DNA of 64,000 nucleotides from Erinaceus europaeus (lineage: Eukaryota > Chordata > Mammalia > Eulipotyphla > Erinaceidae): NCBI RefSeq assembly GCF_950295315.1, contig NC_080175.1, forward strand, positions 83,517,566 through 83,581,565, in the 5' to 3' direction. The notes beneath the pieces were generated by a model. That model searched no databases, was not told the origin of the DNA, and saw only the letters and a list, made by a program, of their open reading frames with translations. This document shows, one piece after another, positions 43,440-55,264 of this stretch (position 1 is its first letter; every line of letters starts with the position of its first letter). A program made the translations under genes and the position numbers.

Positions 43440-44550
43440 CCTATGGACATCTAATTTTTGATAAAGGGGCCCAAATTATTAATGGAGGGAGGAGGCTCTC
43501 TTCAATAAATGGTGCTGGGAAAGCTGGGTTGAAGCATGCAGAAGAATGAAACTGAACCACTTTATCTCACCAGAAACAAAAGTCAACTCCAAATAGATCA
43601 AAGACCTGGATGTTAGACCAGAAACTATGAAATACTTAGAGGACAACATTGGTAGAACATGTTCAAACCTAAAGCTCAAGGGTAACTTTGATGAATCAAA
43701 CTCAATTGCAAGGAAGACTAAAACAAAAACAAATTAATAGAACTACATCAAATTGAAGAGTTTCTGCACAGCAAAAGAAACCATCACCCAAACAAAAAGA
43801 CCCCTCACAAAATGAGAGATCTTCACATGCCGTACATCAGACAAGAGACTAATAACCAAAATATACAAAGAGCTCACCAAACTTAGCAACAAAAAAGCCA
43901 ATAATCCCATCCAAAAATGGACAGAGAATATAAACAGAATATTCTCTACAGACCCAAAAGACTTATAAGCATATGAAAAATTGCTCCAGGTCACTGATTG
44001 TCAGAGAAATGTAAATAAAGATAACACTGAGATACAACCTCACCCCTGTGAGAATGTCATACACCAAAAATGATAACAGCAACAAATGCTGGAGAGGTTG
44101 TGGGGACAAAATAACCCTCCTACACAGCTGGTGGGAATGTAAATTGGTCCAACCTCTGTGGAGAACAGTCTGGAGAACCCTCACAAGGCTAGAAATAGAC
44201 CTCCGATATAACCCAGTAATTTCTCCCCTAGGGATAGATCCTATGGATTCCATAACACCCAACCAAAAAGATGGGTGTACACCTATGCTTATAGGAGCAC
44301 AATTCATAGTAGATAAAACCTGGAAGCAAACCAGGTGCCCAACAACAGATGAATAGCTAAAAAGCTGTGGTATAATTACACAACGGAATACTATTCGGCT
44401 ATTAAGAACAATGAACCCACCTTCTCTGACCCATCTTGGATGGAGGTGGAAGGAATTATGTTAAGTGAGCTAAGTCAGAAAGACAAAGACAAGAATGGGA
44501 TGATTCCACTCACAAACAAATTTGAGAAAGAAGAACAGAAAGGGAAATTC
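43440..44550 (+). pseudogene. L1 ORF2 C-terminal remnant
   Basis: The frame 44048-44356 contains the L1 ORF2 cysteine motif C-x3-C-x7-H-x4-C (from CWRGCG to HSWWEC), then LEIDLRYNP and [13 protein letters not shown], and stops at TAG after DE. The part before 44048 is broken by stops and frame changes. No reverse transcriptase or endonuclease domain remains. Confidence 0.92.
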
Positions 44551-45055
44551 AAAGCAGAACCTGAGTTTGGAGTATGGCACCAAAGTAAAAATCTCTGGGT
44601 CGAGAGTGAGGGTAGATGTTGGGCTTCACTGGGGGAGGGAAGGGGGACACAGACCTTTGGTGGTGGTAATGGTGTTAATATACACTCCTATTAACTTACA
44701 GTCTCACAGATAACTAATTAATATGAGAAGGGACAAAAAGATTAAATATCTCAAACTTTTTGATACATAGACCATAGCTCTGTGTATATGTTCCTTCAAT
44801 CTAAACACTTAAAAGTCCAAAGTGATAATCAGATTGAATTTTAGCAGTGGGCTCAAATTGTTAATACATTTCTAATAATGACTTGTTCTTTGAAATATTA
44901 AATCCCCTAAAAGCTTAGACCAGGGAGAAGAGAAGCAACTGGTGCCATTACTTTATAAGATACAGCTCTATGTAAATAGCATAAAAGGACATAAATTATG
45001 ATGATGTCTTACACGATACAGCAAATGGTAACAAAGGGATTTTCAAAGTTGACCC

Positions 45056-45590
45056 ATTTGCCAAATAATTTGGTTATAACAAATAACTATCTGTTGCTTC
45101 CTTAAACCCTTAGATATTAAGAAACTTCCCTTTCTCTATAAAGCCCATATTTCTCCCAGGCCTGGAGCCTCTAGGGTGGGGCTCACTTTCCTGCATGCTT
45201 CTCTCAATTCATACCAACTGTTACTGCATCTGCTGACCTCAACCTAATCAATGCAATCAGTACTACCTCAGCATGCTTCACTTCAGACCATGTCCAGAGA
45301 CATCAGGCATGGAACATCAATCAACCCTTCAGTTCTGTTTCTCTGGTGAGACCTTTCCTAGTTCATAGGACTCCTTAATTTCATTTTGGGTGCACTTCTT
45401 AACAAAACCTCAAAACATAGGTATAGACTAGGGCCCATGACATAGGGCACATGTACATGTATCCATAAGTTAGGAGAAAATATATACCTTAAAGTAAAAG
45501 TGCTTGCAGTGAAAGGGGAAGGTTCTTAATATCTAAGGGTTTAAGGAAGTAATAAACAGTTATTTGTTACAACCAAATTTTTTGGCAAAT
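45056..45590. repeat. 66-bp inverted repeat inside the L1 3'UTR
   Basis: 45056-45121 and 45525-45590 are reverse complements with few mismatches and equal length. The right arm is foreign to the consensus at that point; see the findings. Confidence 0.9.
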
Positions 45591-46924
45591 AAAGCTTGCA
45601 GTGAGTAAGTGAATGAAGCAAGCAAGTAGAAAGACCAAAAAATAAACCATAAAGTATCTAATGAAACAGTTTCTATTGAGACCTAGAAACCCTCCTCACC
45701 TGCCACCCATTACACGTCCCTCAATCACTCTAAAGCTAACCGTGTCAGACAAAGGAAGGGCTACAAAAGCTGAATAAGGGCAAGAGACTGGCAGACTTTA
45801 ATGGTGACTCTTTAGTAACAACTAGGCCACCCCATCACCTGGGGCCCTAGTAAGGAGTCCTGGGATTCCCACACAGACATGATGGGTCTAGTCCTCTAAC
45901 AGATCCCTCTCTCCACTGTCACTGGTCGTCTCCATCAGGAACATAACTGACCCCTTTGTGGGCCCCTATAGGACCTTGCCCTCAAAGTGGATCAACAACA
46001 GTAGGGAATGTTCCACTCTCTGAAGGGAGGTTGGACAACATACTCTACCTACTACCCCAAGGAAGATGGGTCCTGAAATTAGTGCAGCCTAGAAGGTTCC
46101 CAGTTGTGACCACAGAATGTGAACTCAGACCTACAGGGATGCAGAGGCTACATAAGTTCCTGTGCTGAATATGGGCCCCAGATCAAATAGATGGGGTTTA
46201 TAGTCAACAATATTATATACTTTCCCCATATTTGGGAGTGACCCTCTTCCCTGATCCAGCTTTCTGGTCCTTTTTCCAACTATAACACCACCTCCCTAGA
46301 TAATAACTTGAGTCCACCTGCATATTAGATGTCAGGCTTAGGAGAAAACTAGTAGTCATAAGCCCCTTAGAATATATCTAAAATAGACCTACTAGCTTTT
46401 TCCAAAACAGAGTCCCCAATCTTCATCTGCAATATTCTTGCCTTTAGGTTCATGATTAGTCAATAATTTCCTCTGCTTTATATTTTAACTCTTCTTCAGC
46501 CACCAGGTTCCAGATGATACCGTGATGCCAACCTGACTTCCCTGAGCAGAGGACCCCACCATGTGTCCTGAAGCCCTGCCTCTCAAGATCACTGCCCCAC
46601 CAGGGAAAGAGAGAGACAGGCTGGGAGTATGGATCGACCTGCAAAGGCCCATGTTCAGCAGAGAAACAATTACAGAAGCCAGACCTTCCACTTTCTGCAC
46701 CCCGTAATGATCCTGGGTCCATATTCCCAGATGGATAAAGAATAGGGAAGCTATCAAGGGAGGGGATTGGATACAGAGTTCTAGGGGTGGGAATTGTGCA
46801 GAAATGCACCCCTCTTATCCTATAGTCTTGACAATGTTTCCTTTTTATAAATAAAAATTAAAAAAAGAAATTGAAGGCTATTAATTTAACAAATATTTCC
46901 CTTTTAAAATTATTTTTAATAGTT

Positions 46925-47400
46925 ATTAATTGTTCAATATTTATTTACAAAATTACATGTCAATAGGGGTATAACTCCACACTGTTCCCACCACCAGAGT
47001 TCTGAATCTCGAGGCCTCCACTGCGAACCACTGTGGTTCTCCAAAGGTCACAGACTTGGTTTACCTGTCAATCTCTATAACTCTGTCTGCATTTGTTCAT
47101 ACTTGCCCCTTTTTTCTCCCAGGTCCAAACCTTTCTTCCCCTCCAAGACACACATAAAACCCTGCTACTACTTCCAAATATCTCTCCTCTTTTCATCTGC
47201 TCTCTCTGGGACCTGATGGAGTTGGATTTCAAAGCCTTCTTACCCTCTCCCTCCTGTCACTTCTCTCCCACTGCGAGTATGGATCAAGGTTGTTTTGGGG
47301 GCTCAGCAGGTAGGAGTTCTGGCTTCTGTGCTTCTCCACTGGATTTGGGCACTGGCAGGTCGATCCATATCCTCAGCCCTGAACAAGTATTTCCTAGGTC
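46925..47400 (-). mobile_element. L1 3'UTR copy, antisense, diverged
   Basis: 'gtataactccacactgttccc', 'cttctccactggatttgggc' and 'ggtcgatccatatcctcagcc' are in antisense order of the 3'UTR. A frame at 47093-47461 crosses it. Confidence 0.78.
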
Positions 47401-47574
47401 ACTAAACCAGGGCTCTCCTTCCAACTCAAAGCAAATACATTGCATAATATTGGTTGTGTAATGGCTGCTAGAAGGAACTTTGGAGAGTGGAGAGAGTTTT
47501 TATTTGGTTTAAATAAATACTTTCTGCACACTGCCCTCCCTCTCAATTTCTTAGTCCTTCTCAAGTAGGAAGAG

Positions 47575-47741
47575 TGGGGGTGGAGGGGAGGACAAGTATG
47601 AGGAGGAAGGAAGGAAGGAGGAGGAATGAAGGGTAAGGGATGGGGAAGGAGGAGAAGAAAACGAAAGTGCCATTGGGAGTAGTGGATTTGTTATACAGGC
47701 ACTGAGCCCCCAGGATAACCCTGGTGGCAATAAAAAAAATT
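47575..47741 (+). mobile_element. Decayed long-form SINE 3' module with GGAA-rich run
   Basis: 'ccattgggagtagtggatttg' and 'ggataaccctggtggcaataa' are the long-form 3' module. A purine-rich GGAA/GGAGG stretch precedes it. Confidence 0.7.
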
Positions 47742-48053
47742 AAAAAAGGGGAAGAAAGGGAGTCGGGCTGTAGCGCAGCGGGTTAATGCAGGTGGCGCAA
47801 AGCACAAGGACCGGCATAAGGATCCTGGTTCGAACCCCGGCTCCCCACCTGCAGGGGAGTCACTTCACGGGCGGTGAAGCAGGTCTGCAGGTGTCTATCT
47901 TTCTCTCCTCCTCTCTGTCTTCCCCTCCTCTCTCCATTTCTCTCTGTCCTATCCAACAATGACAACAACAATAATAACTACAATAAAACAACAAGGGCAA
48001 CAAAAGGGAATAAATAAATAAAATAAATACTTTTAAAAAAAAGGGGAAGAAAG
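47742..48053 (+). mobile_element. SINE, long form, 17-bp TSD
   Basis: The body is 47759-48036. AAAAAAGGGGAAGAAAG occurs at 47742-47758 and 48037-48053. Head and box B (ggttcgaacccc) are near identical to the copy at 20.1 kb. Confidence 0.95.
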
Positions 48054-48945
48054 TAAAACATCCAGGATAAATGATGTGGCAGTTAGAAGTTAAATGAGAT
48101 TAATGTCCTGGGGTTTCTCTTCTCCCCTTTTCTTATTCAGTCACTTGTGTCCACTCTCCTAGGCTTTTTGCTCCAGGAAAAACTTAACCCAGAGATTCCA
48201 GGCAAAAAGCATAGTCCCTATGCACTTGGGAGATGTTTCCTCATAAGAAGTCTTCCACATAGATAGAAAGCTGGGCTCTAGATAGAAACCAAGAGATGAT
48301 GTTAGAACTAAAAATAACAAATCAAGACCACAGCCAAATCCTCTGTTTCTACTGACAGTGAGGACAGCTGCTTGAATTCATACAGTCAGCGGGTAGGCAA
48401 CTCCATACTAGCACATCTTTATGGTCTTTTTCATTAACTGTCTCCTCACAGCAGATTCTCTTCAGTGGTACAGCACTACTCAAAATGACATTCGCGTCTA
48501 ATCTGTATCTCCCAGAATCCTATTTTCTTCATAATCCCCGATTTCATGCCCAAACGACTGCCTTCCTTCTCACCTCACTGCCTCACCTTCTATCCCAGAT
48601 TAACCACTAAATTTGATATTTCATTAATGACATGAAAAACTCTGTATAGTTTATTTAGTAAGAAATTTTATTTTTCTTGCAGTCTTACAGAACCTTCACT
48701 CCACTTTGTAAATTGTCATGTTTTCTCCATAGTACATTTCACTTTTACTTCTGCTTTCCTAATGACTAGTCTTAATTCACTCATCCAGTTTTTAGCTTCC
48801 CTTCATCCATTTAGTAACTCTCCCTATTTTCATACTCCCAGTCTAAAGATGGAGTAAAGACTTAAAGAAAAAAGAAGATTGGAAAACACATATACATATG
48901 ACATCACAGCTTTCTCCTTTCTTTCTAATTTCCTTTTAAAAGTAA
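48054..48945. other. Unique sequence
   Basis: No gene is recognised. Confidence 0.4.
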
Positions 48946-48949
48946 CCCC

Positions 48950-49455
48950 TGGAATATACTTAAAATAGAACTACTAGTTTTTTCTAAAATGGAGACCCCA
49001 TATCTAATCTGCTATACTTCTTCCTTTAGGTTCCTGATTATTAAACAATTTGTTCTGCTTTTTATCTTAACTTTTCAGCCATAAAGTTTCAGATGCTACT
49101 ATGATGCCAACCTGACTTCACTGTGCTGATGACCTCACCAATGTATCCTGGAACCCCACCTCCCCAGAGTCCTGCCCCACTAGGGAAAGAGAGAGACAGG
49201 CTGGGAGTATGGATCGACCTGCCAACACCCATGTTCAGCCGAGAAGCAATTACAGAAGCCAAACCTCCCACCTTCTGCACCCCACAATGACCCTGGGTCC
49301 ATGCTCCCAGAGGGATAAAGAATAGGAAGGCTTTTAAGGGAAGGGATAGGATATGGAGATCTGGTAGTGGAAATTGTGTGGAGTTGTACCCCTTCCATCC
49401 TATGTTCTTGTCGATATTTTTTATTTTATAAACAAATTAATAACAATTTTTTAAA
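48950..49455 (+). mobile_element. L1 3'UTR copy, 5'-truncated
   Basis: From 'ggaatatacttaaaatagaac' through 'ttctgcaccccacaatgacc' to an AT-rich end at about 49450. Minus-strand frames in it are not genes. Confidence 0.87.
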
Positions 49456-49779
49456 GCCTTTGAGAAGAACACAACTTCTCTTAATTTGTTTCTATAGCTA
49501 AATAGTGAAGCAGGCACTAGGTAAGCTTTTCTAAATGTGTACATCAGTTGATGAAGTATATATGAGTCTTCTTTTTCTCCACCACTTTTCCATGCTGTTT
49601 CTCTTATCCTCATACTTTAAAGCAGAGGCATTCCATTTATTAGTACCTTTGTATCTCACCACAGTGTCCTGAGGTCCTTTCTCAATAACAAAAGGTTACA
49701 GGTTCCTTGCTGCTTCCTTAATATCAAGCCTGTGGCTATGCAGTTCACCACACAGATTAAATTACACAGATACCTAAGA

Positions 49780-50110
49780 TCTCAGGCCTTGTAAGTTGTT
49801 TGTTGTTTCTTTAACCATGCTTGAAATGAAGGGAGATATTTTGTATGCTGTTTAATTAAAGCATTAAGGAAGTGGCATTCTCTCCCATGGGCAAAACTCT
49901 GCAAATTCAGTCTTTGGTTGCATCAAATACACTTTCAACTTCAATTAGCAGGAACTTGACTAAAACTAGCTTCCAACTTCATCTCATATTTTAAAAGTCA
50001 ACAGATAACAGTCATTTGTGGCTAATTTAGCAGGTCAGTCTTGTCATTAAGGAACATCCCCAGCATGTCTGCAATCCACCTCTCATGATTGCAAATAATT
50101 GTAGCAAGGC
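49780..50110. promoter_or_regulatory. Candidate conserved non-coding element
   Basis: Repeat-free block with TAAT-core-rich pieces ('gctgtttaattaaagc', 'caacttcaattagcagg', 'ttgcaaataattgtagc'). The assignment is inference; no alignment was possible. Confidence 0.3.
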
Positions 50111-50513
50111 TGGTGTCATTTGCCAGTAAGCAACTTTCTTCTTGTGTATTCCTTTTTGTTACAGAAGATACCTTCCCAGGAGCACCTGCACAGAATTCCT
50201 TCAGGTCCCCCTCATCAGAATTACACTTTGGAGCATTTTGTTTGTCTTAGACTAATTCAGATTCAGAAAAATCATGATTCACCACTACTACCACCAACAC
50301 CACCATCAACCCCCAAGGCTAGTAAGGGTCCCCATTCATGACCACAGAGCTCCACAGAGACAACTAAACAAAACATTACTTTTAGGAGCATAATAAAAAT
50401 GAGAGAAGTAGCTTTTAGAGTGAGAATTAACAGTGTTTTTCCAGAGTCTAGTAAATATTTCTAAGTACTATATGCTGCAGAGTGCTTCAGACCATATCTA
50501 AGATTAGGGGGCC

Positions 50514-50598
50514 CAGGACACAAAATTTAAAGAGGCATTTACTCCCTGCACTTGCATGGCTCTGAAAGTAAATGAACTGTCAAATTTTGTGTCCTAGG
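50514..50598. repeat. 14-bp inverted repeat, possible MITE
   Basis: AGGACACAAAATTT and AAATTTTGTGTCCT are perfect inverted repeats about 60 bases apart. The preceding 'ttagggggccc' resembles hAT-type ends, but I cannot name a family. Confidence 0.55.
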
Positions 50599-50694
50599 AA
50601 ACTTGCTGGCTCCACATTGCACTACTATATATATAGTACTATACAAACATACGCTCAATAAATATATGTAATTTTAAGGTGTGTTATATTTTTT

Positions 50695-50875
50695 GCTCTG
50701 GGGTGGAGCGGAAGGGCTCAGGTCCTGGGACATGATGACAGAGGAGGACCTAGTGGGGGGTTGAACTATTATATGGAAAACTGAGAAATGTTGTACATGT
50801 ACAAACTATTGCATTTTACTGTTGACTGTAAATCATTAATCCTCCAATAAAGGAATTAAAAAAAATAGAATAAAA
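50695..50875 (+). mobile_element. L1 3' terminal fragment
   Basis: 'ggctcaggtcctgggacatgatg', 'actgagaaatgttgtacatg', 'ttactgttgactgtaaatc' and 'cctccaataaaggaatt' match the copy at 37.36 kb. Confidence 0.75.
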
Positions 50876-51099
50876 TACAAGGCCCTAGGATATTTATCAG
50901 AACTCTATACTGATGCAGCTACATCAACAACAAAAAAAGAAAGAAAGAAAGAAAGAAAGCTTTTTTGAATATATATCAACTAAAGGGCAATTATTGTCCC
51001 TATGACAACCTTTATTAGAATTATCAAACTAGTAAATGCAGTATAACTTGAGGTTAGCTTAGAACCCACAAAAATTCTAGGTGTATTTGCTCCCTAACT

Positions 51100-52272
51100 T
51101 GAGGCCAGACCCTATAAACCTAATACTGGTTTAGACACAACATATGACACTCAACACTTGAACAACTGGCACAAAGTCTAAGCTCATCAGATAAAGAAAA
51201 GACTACAAAAGCTGGGTAAGGGCTCATTACATGATGGCCTTTTGGCATTTTGGGTCAATACCATGTCACCCCATTATTTGGGACCCTCCATGGATATCAT
51301 GGGCCTAGATCCTTCTCTCTATCATCACTGGTCACTTCCATCAGGTACGATGTCATCATAAACCCTCTTGTGGACCTCTTTAGGACCTTGCCTTCACTAT
51401 AAAGTAGCAATGGCAAGGACTCTGCCCAACTCTGCAAAGGGAGGCTGGGTCATTCTACTCTGCCACTTGAGGAGGACTGGTCCTGGAATGACTGCAGCCA
51501 GCTTTGGCCATGGGTTACAAGCTCAGACTGACAGGGACTCAGAGGTTACACAGGCTCCTGTGCTAAATATATATACATATGCCCTGGGTCAGATTGATGG
51601 AATAAACAGTTAAATTCATTTATATACTTTCTTAAGTTTGGGAGCTTTTCTTTACCCTAATCCAACATTTTTAGCCCTATTCTCAACTCTGACACTATCT
51701 TCTCAGACAATATTTTTAGTCCACCTTGAGCTATAAGGCTCAAGCAAAAATTACTAAAGTCATGGGCCTCTAGGAACATACCTAAAATAGACTTCCCAGC
51801 TTCTTTCCACCCTAAGATCCCTATTTCCACCTGCTCTATTCCTACTTTTTTTTGTTCCTGTTTATTAATCATTTTTTCCTGCTTTATATCTTGCCACCTT
51901 TTAGCCACCAAATTACAAATGCTACTATGATTCCATTCTGAATTCCCTGGGCAGACGACCTCAGCAATTTGTCCTGGAACCTCACCTCTCCAGAGCGCTG
52001 TTCCACTAGAGAAAGATAGAAACAGGCTGGGGGTATGGATCAAACTGCCAGTGCCTATGTATAGCAGATAAGCAATTACAGACGCCAGAACTCCCACCTT
52101 CAGCATCCCCAAAAGAATTATGGTCCATACCAAATGTTAGGAGAAGATGATCAGAAGGCCCTGAGCTCTAATTGCATCAGGACTCAGAGAAAGAAGAGGA
52201 AAAGAGAAAGGACATTCAGAAATAACAATATGTGTAGGTTTGACTTAGAAAAGGAAGAGAGAGCAGAATGAC

Positions 52273-52312
<40 letters not shown>

Positions 52313-52360
52313 GATAGATAGATAGATGATAGATAGATGATAGATAGATGATAGATAGAT

Positions 52361-52412
<52 letters not shown>

Positions 52413-52565
52413 TTGAAATAATAGTCAAACCTTGGGAGAACTACTGTAGTTTCCAATGGAGGGGAGGGGGGCACAGAGCTCTGTTGATAGGAACAGTATG
52501 GAATTATAGCTGTTATCTCATAATTTTGTAAATTACTACTAATTCACTAAAAAAAAAAAAAAGAA
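51100..52565 (+). mobile_element. L1 3'UTR copy, long form, with GATA expansion
   Basis: 'ggtcacttccatcaggtacg', 'ttgaggaggactggtcctgg' and 'gaagcaattacagacgcc'-like blocks follow the long 3'UTR at 45.66-46.85 kb. A (GATA)n tract interrupts it and it ends in an A-run at about 52550-52563. Confidence 0.82.
52271..52412. repeat. (GATA)n / (GATAGATGATA)n microsatellite
   Basis: Pure GATA flanks a central compound GATAGATGATA section. The minus-strand frames rich in IYLS come from it. Confidence 0.97.
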
Positions 52566-52734
52566 AAGGAAAAGAAACCTTTTTGAACATAAGTACCTCA
52601 CTGGTTCTTCAAATTTTATCACTAGCAACTTATTCCTTTGTTACCATCTTGCTTTCTCCCTGTGATATATTTTTCTATAACCAAATGACTGTACAAAGTT
52701 ATTTCATTATGGTATGATATCATCTCCTTGTTAA

Positions 52735-53140
52735 AAAAAAAAAAAAAAAAAAGATATGGGGAGTCGGGCGGTGGCGCAGTGGGTTAAGCACACGTGGCGC
52801 AAAGCGCAGGGACCGGCATAAGGATCCTGGTTCGAGCCCCCGACTCCCCACCTGCAGGGGAGTCGCTTCACAGGCGGTGAAGCAGGTCTGCAGGTGTCTA
52901 TCTTTCTCTCCCCTCTCTCTCTGTCTTCCCCTCCTCTCTCCATTTCTCTCTGTCCTATCCAACAACAAAGCAACGTCAACAATGGCAATAATAACCGCAA
53001 CGAGGCTGCAACAACCAGGGCAACAAAAAGGGGAGAAAATGGCCTCCAGGAGCGGTGGATTCATGGTGCAGGCACCGAGCCCAGCAATAACCCTGGAGGA
53101 AAAAAAAAGAAAAAAAAGGAAAAAAAAAAAAAAAGATATG
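52735..53140 (+). mobile_element. Full-length long-form SINE
   Basis: The body is 52759-53134, with an A-run plus GATATG on both sides (52753-52758, 53135-53140). Box A, box B (ggttcgagccc), (CAACAA)n and the 3' module are near consensus. The open frames on both strands are by-products. Confidence 0.94.
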
Positions 53141-53254
53141 TTTTGGGACCATATTAGTGAGTTGTTTGAAAACAAATTGCATATTAAACTTGAGGCAACT
53201 TTACTGGGGTCTTAGTGAAAGTCTGTAATAAAGGATAGTAGACAAAGGTTGGGA

Positions 53255-53490
53255 AGAAAAGTTGGGTGGTAGTGCACCCAGTAAAGCACAAGGATCCGGG
53301 TTCAAGCCCCCTGTCCCTACCAGCAGACAAGAAGCTTCATGGCCATCATAACTGTGCTTCAGGTGTCTTTTTATCTCTCTCCCTCTCTATCTTCCCCTTT
53401 CTTCTCAATTTCTCTCTATTAAAAAATGCTGCTATGAGAAGTGAAGTTTATGTGCAGGCCTGGTACCCCAGTGGGAATCCTGGTGGCACT
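53255..53490 (+). mobile_element. SINE, diverged
   Basis: 'ttgggtggtagtgcacccag' head, box B 'ccgggttcaagcccc', and 3' part 'tgcaggcctggtaccccag', 'ggaatcctggtggca'. Confidence 0.75.
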
Positions 53491-54090
53491 GCTAATGGGA
53501 GTTTATATTGGTCCAAACTACGTGGGAAATAGTTCGGAGACTTCTCAGAACACAGGAAATAGATTTATCCTATGACCCCAAAATGTCTTACCTGGGGATT
53601 TACCCAAAGGAAACAAAAGCACTTATCAAAATAGATATGTGTATACCTATGTTCATAGCAACACAGTCTGTAATGGTCAAAATCTGGAAGCAACCAGATG
53701 TTCAACAACAGATGAATTATTATAACCATTGTGGTCAATATAATGATGGAACACTACTCAGCTTTTAAAAATGACGAGGTTGTCTCCTTTGAGTCATGTT
53801 GGATAGAACTAGAAGATAACATGTTAGGTGAGATAAGCCAAAAAGAGAAGGACAAACACTATATGATCTAACTTATAAGTGGGAGATAATAAACAGGAAC
53901 AGGGGTGGAAAACAGGAGATGAAACATGGGCTGGGCACGGAGCACTGCATCAAAGCAAAGGACTCTGGGGAGGGAGGGGAGGGAGGGGTGGGAGAGAACT
54001 GTGGGGCCCTGGCACATAATGAAATTGTACTCATATATGAGTGACAGCAATGTAAAGCATTAACCCCCTCAATAATAAAATGATAAAAAA
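53480..54090 (+). mobile_element. L1 ORF2 terminus and 3'UTR, older subfamily
   Basis: The frame 53508-53768 reads RRLLRTQEIDLSYDP, LGIYPKET and KIWKQPDVQQQMN, the ORF2 C-terminus with a frame break. The 3'UTR ('caaagcaaaggactctgggg') is of the old short type, ending 'cctcaataataaaatg'. Confidence 0.88.
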
Positions 54091-54264
54091 GAATTTAATC
54101 AGATACTTTTATAATTGCTCTTCTTATTATAAACCTAATAATTGTATTTGGCAATTATAGCGTGTTCCATTTTCAAATTGCTTTGTAAATAAATGGTATT
54201 AATTAATTGATCACTGAAATGTAATAATAATAGTTGTTATTATTATTATTGTTGTTGTTGTTGT

Positions 54265-54400
54265 AAGGCTAGTAAGATAGCATACAGGTTACGCAAAAAA
54301 CCATTCATGCCTGAGGCAACAAAAGTCCCAGGTTCAATCCCCAGCACCACCATAAGCCAGAGCTAAGCATTACTCTGGGAAAGGAATGAAGGAAGGAAGA
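54265..54400 (+). mobile_element. Older SINE family copy
   Basis: 'aaggctagtaagatagcatac', 'tgcctgaggcaacaaaagtcc', box B 'caggttcaatccccagc', 'ccaccataagccagagctaag'. Confidence 0.75.
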
Positions 54401-55050
54401 ACTGAGGGCAGAGGAGGAGAGAAAGGAGTGGAGGAGGAGGGGAGAGCGGGTAGAGGAGGATGAGAGTGATGGTAAAAGCTAGAATTCCACAGATACCCCA
54501 TGACAGTGCCATAAGCTCTGGGGATAATATCACCAGAGAGGAATTAAGTAGGAATAGTATCGTGAGCAGTTTGTTTTTGCAGCAGACTAAGCTGTCCTAT
54601 AACACCGAGGATTAAAACATGAAGCATGCACTGCAGCTCTGGAATCCAGGCATCAGCTGAGAGGATATGCTGATTTGGGCAAGACTTCATTGCTAGTTGC
54701 TGGGCTCACTCTGGCGTGACTTAGGCAGGAACTGCTTGCATCCTCTAAGATGGTTTCACAGCCATGGGCCCTGTGTCTTACAAGACCCAGCCCTCACTTC
54801 CTTATAAGGATGGGTGGGAGTGAGGTGGTTTCCAAAATGCAAGAAGGTCCTGCTTCTATCATTTTTCTTATGTCTCATTGACAAAAGCAAAGCACACAGT
54901 CAAGCTGAGAACTGGTAGGAGGGGTGAAAAGAGGCACTAATAGAGCATAAATAGGAGGGATGGATGTGTACTGTCATTCTTGCAGTGCTACATGGGACAT
55001 GTTCTTGCTTGTGAGCATCTGTAAGAGGACTGCTGAAGAACTCTGTAAAT
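54401..55050. other. Purine-rich run, then unique sequence, possible old LTR
   Basis: GGAGGA-rich run at 54400-54470. About 54600-54860 ('cctctaagatggtttcacagcc') vaguely recalls MaLR/MLT-type LTRs. No gene is seen. Confidence 0.3.
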
Positions 55051-55052
55051 TG

Positions 55053-55208
55053 TTGGGAGGGCTTTTTTTTATTTCTTTATTGGGAAATCAATGTTTTACA
55101 TTCAACAGTAGACACAATAGTATGTACAAATATAACATTTCCCAGTTTTCCATATAACAACACAATCCCCACTAGGTCCTCTGTCATCCTTTTTGGACCT
55201 GTATTCTC

Positions 55209-55253
<45 letters not shown>

Positions 55254-55264
55254 GGAGGCTTTTT
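55053..55264 (-). mobile_element. L1 3' end, antisense, with (CA)n at its 5' break
   Basis: T-run, 'tcaatgttttacattcaacag' and 'cccactaggtcctctgtcatc' are antisense L1 3'UTR as at 14.25 kb. Flanks TTGGGAGGGCTTTTT and TTGGGAGGCTTTTT are a probable TSD with a one-base indel. A (CA)n run lies at 55212-55250. Confidence 0.8.

Larger units (their letters stand above)
43438..46866 (+). mobile_element. LINE-1, 5'-truncated, long 3'UTR form
   Basis: Begins 'cctatggacatctaattttt' in ORF2, at the same point as the copy at 10.9 kb, and ends in AATAAAAATTAAAAAAAG. The 3'UTR (about 44550-46860) is the long form and holds roughly 0.8 kb that the 10.9 and 38 kb copies lack. It also carries an inverted templated insertion (45513-45604). 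TTAAAAAAAGAAA occurs on both sides but this A-rich match is weak as a TSD. Confidence 0.92.

Noticed and set aside
47093..47461. 122-codon plus-strand frame
   Set aside because: Lies across an antisense L1 3'UTR copy.
52184..52474. Hydrophobic IYLS-repeat frames on the minus strand
   Set aside because: They are the translation of the GATA microsatellite in an L1 3'UTR.
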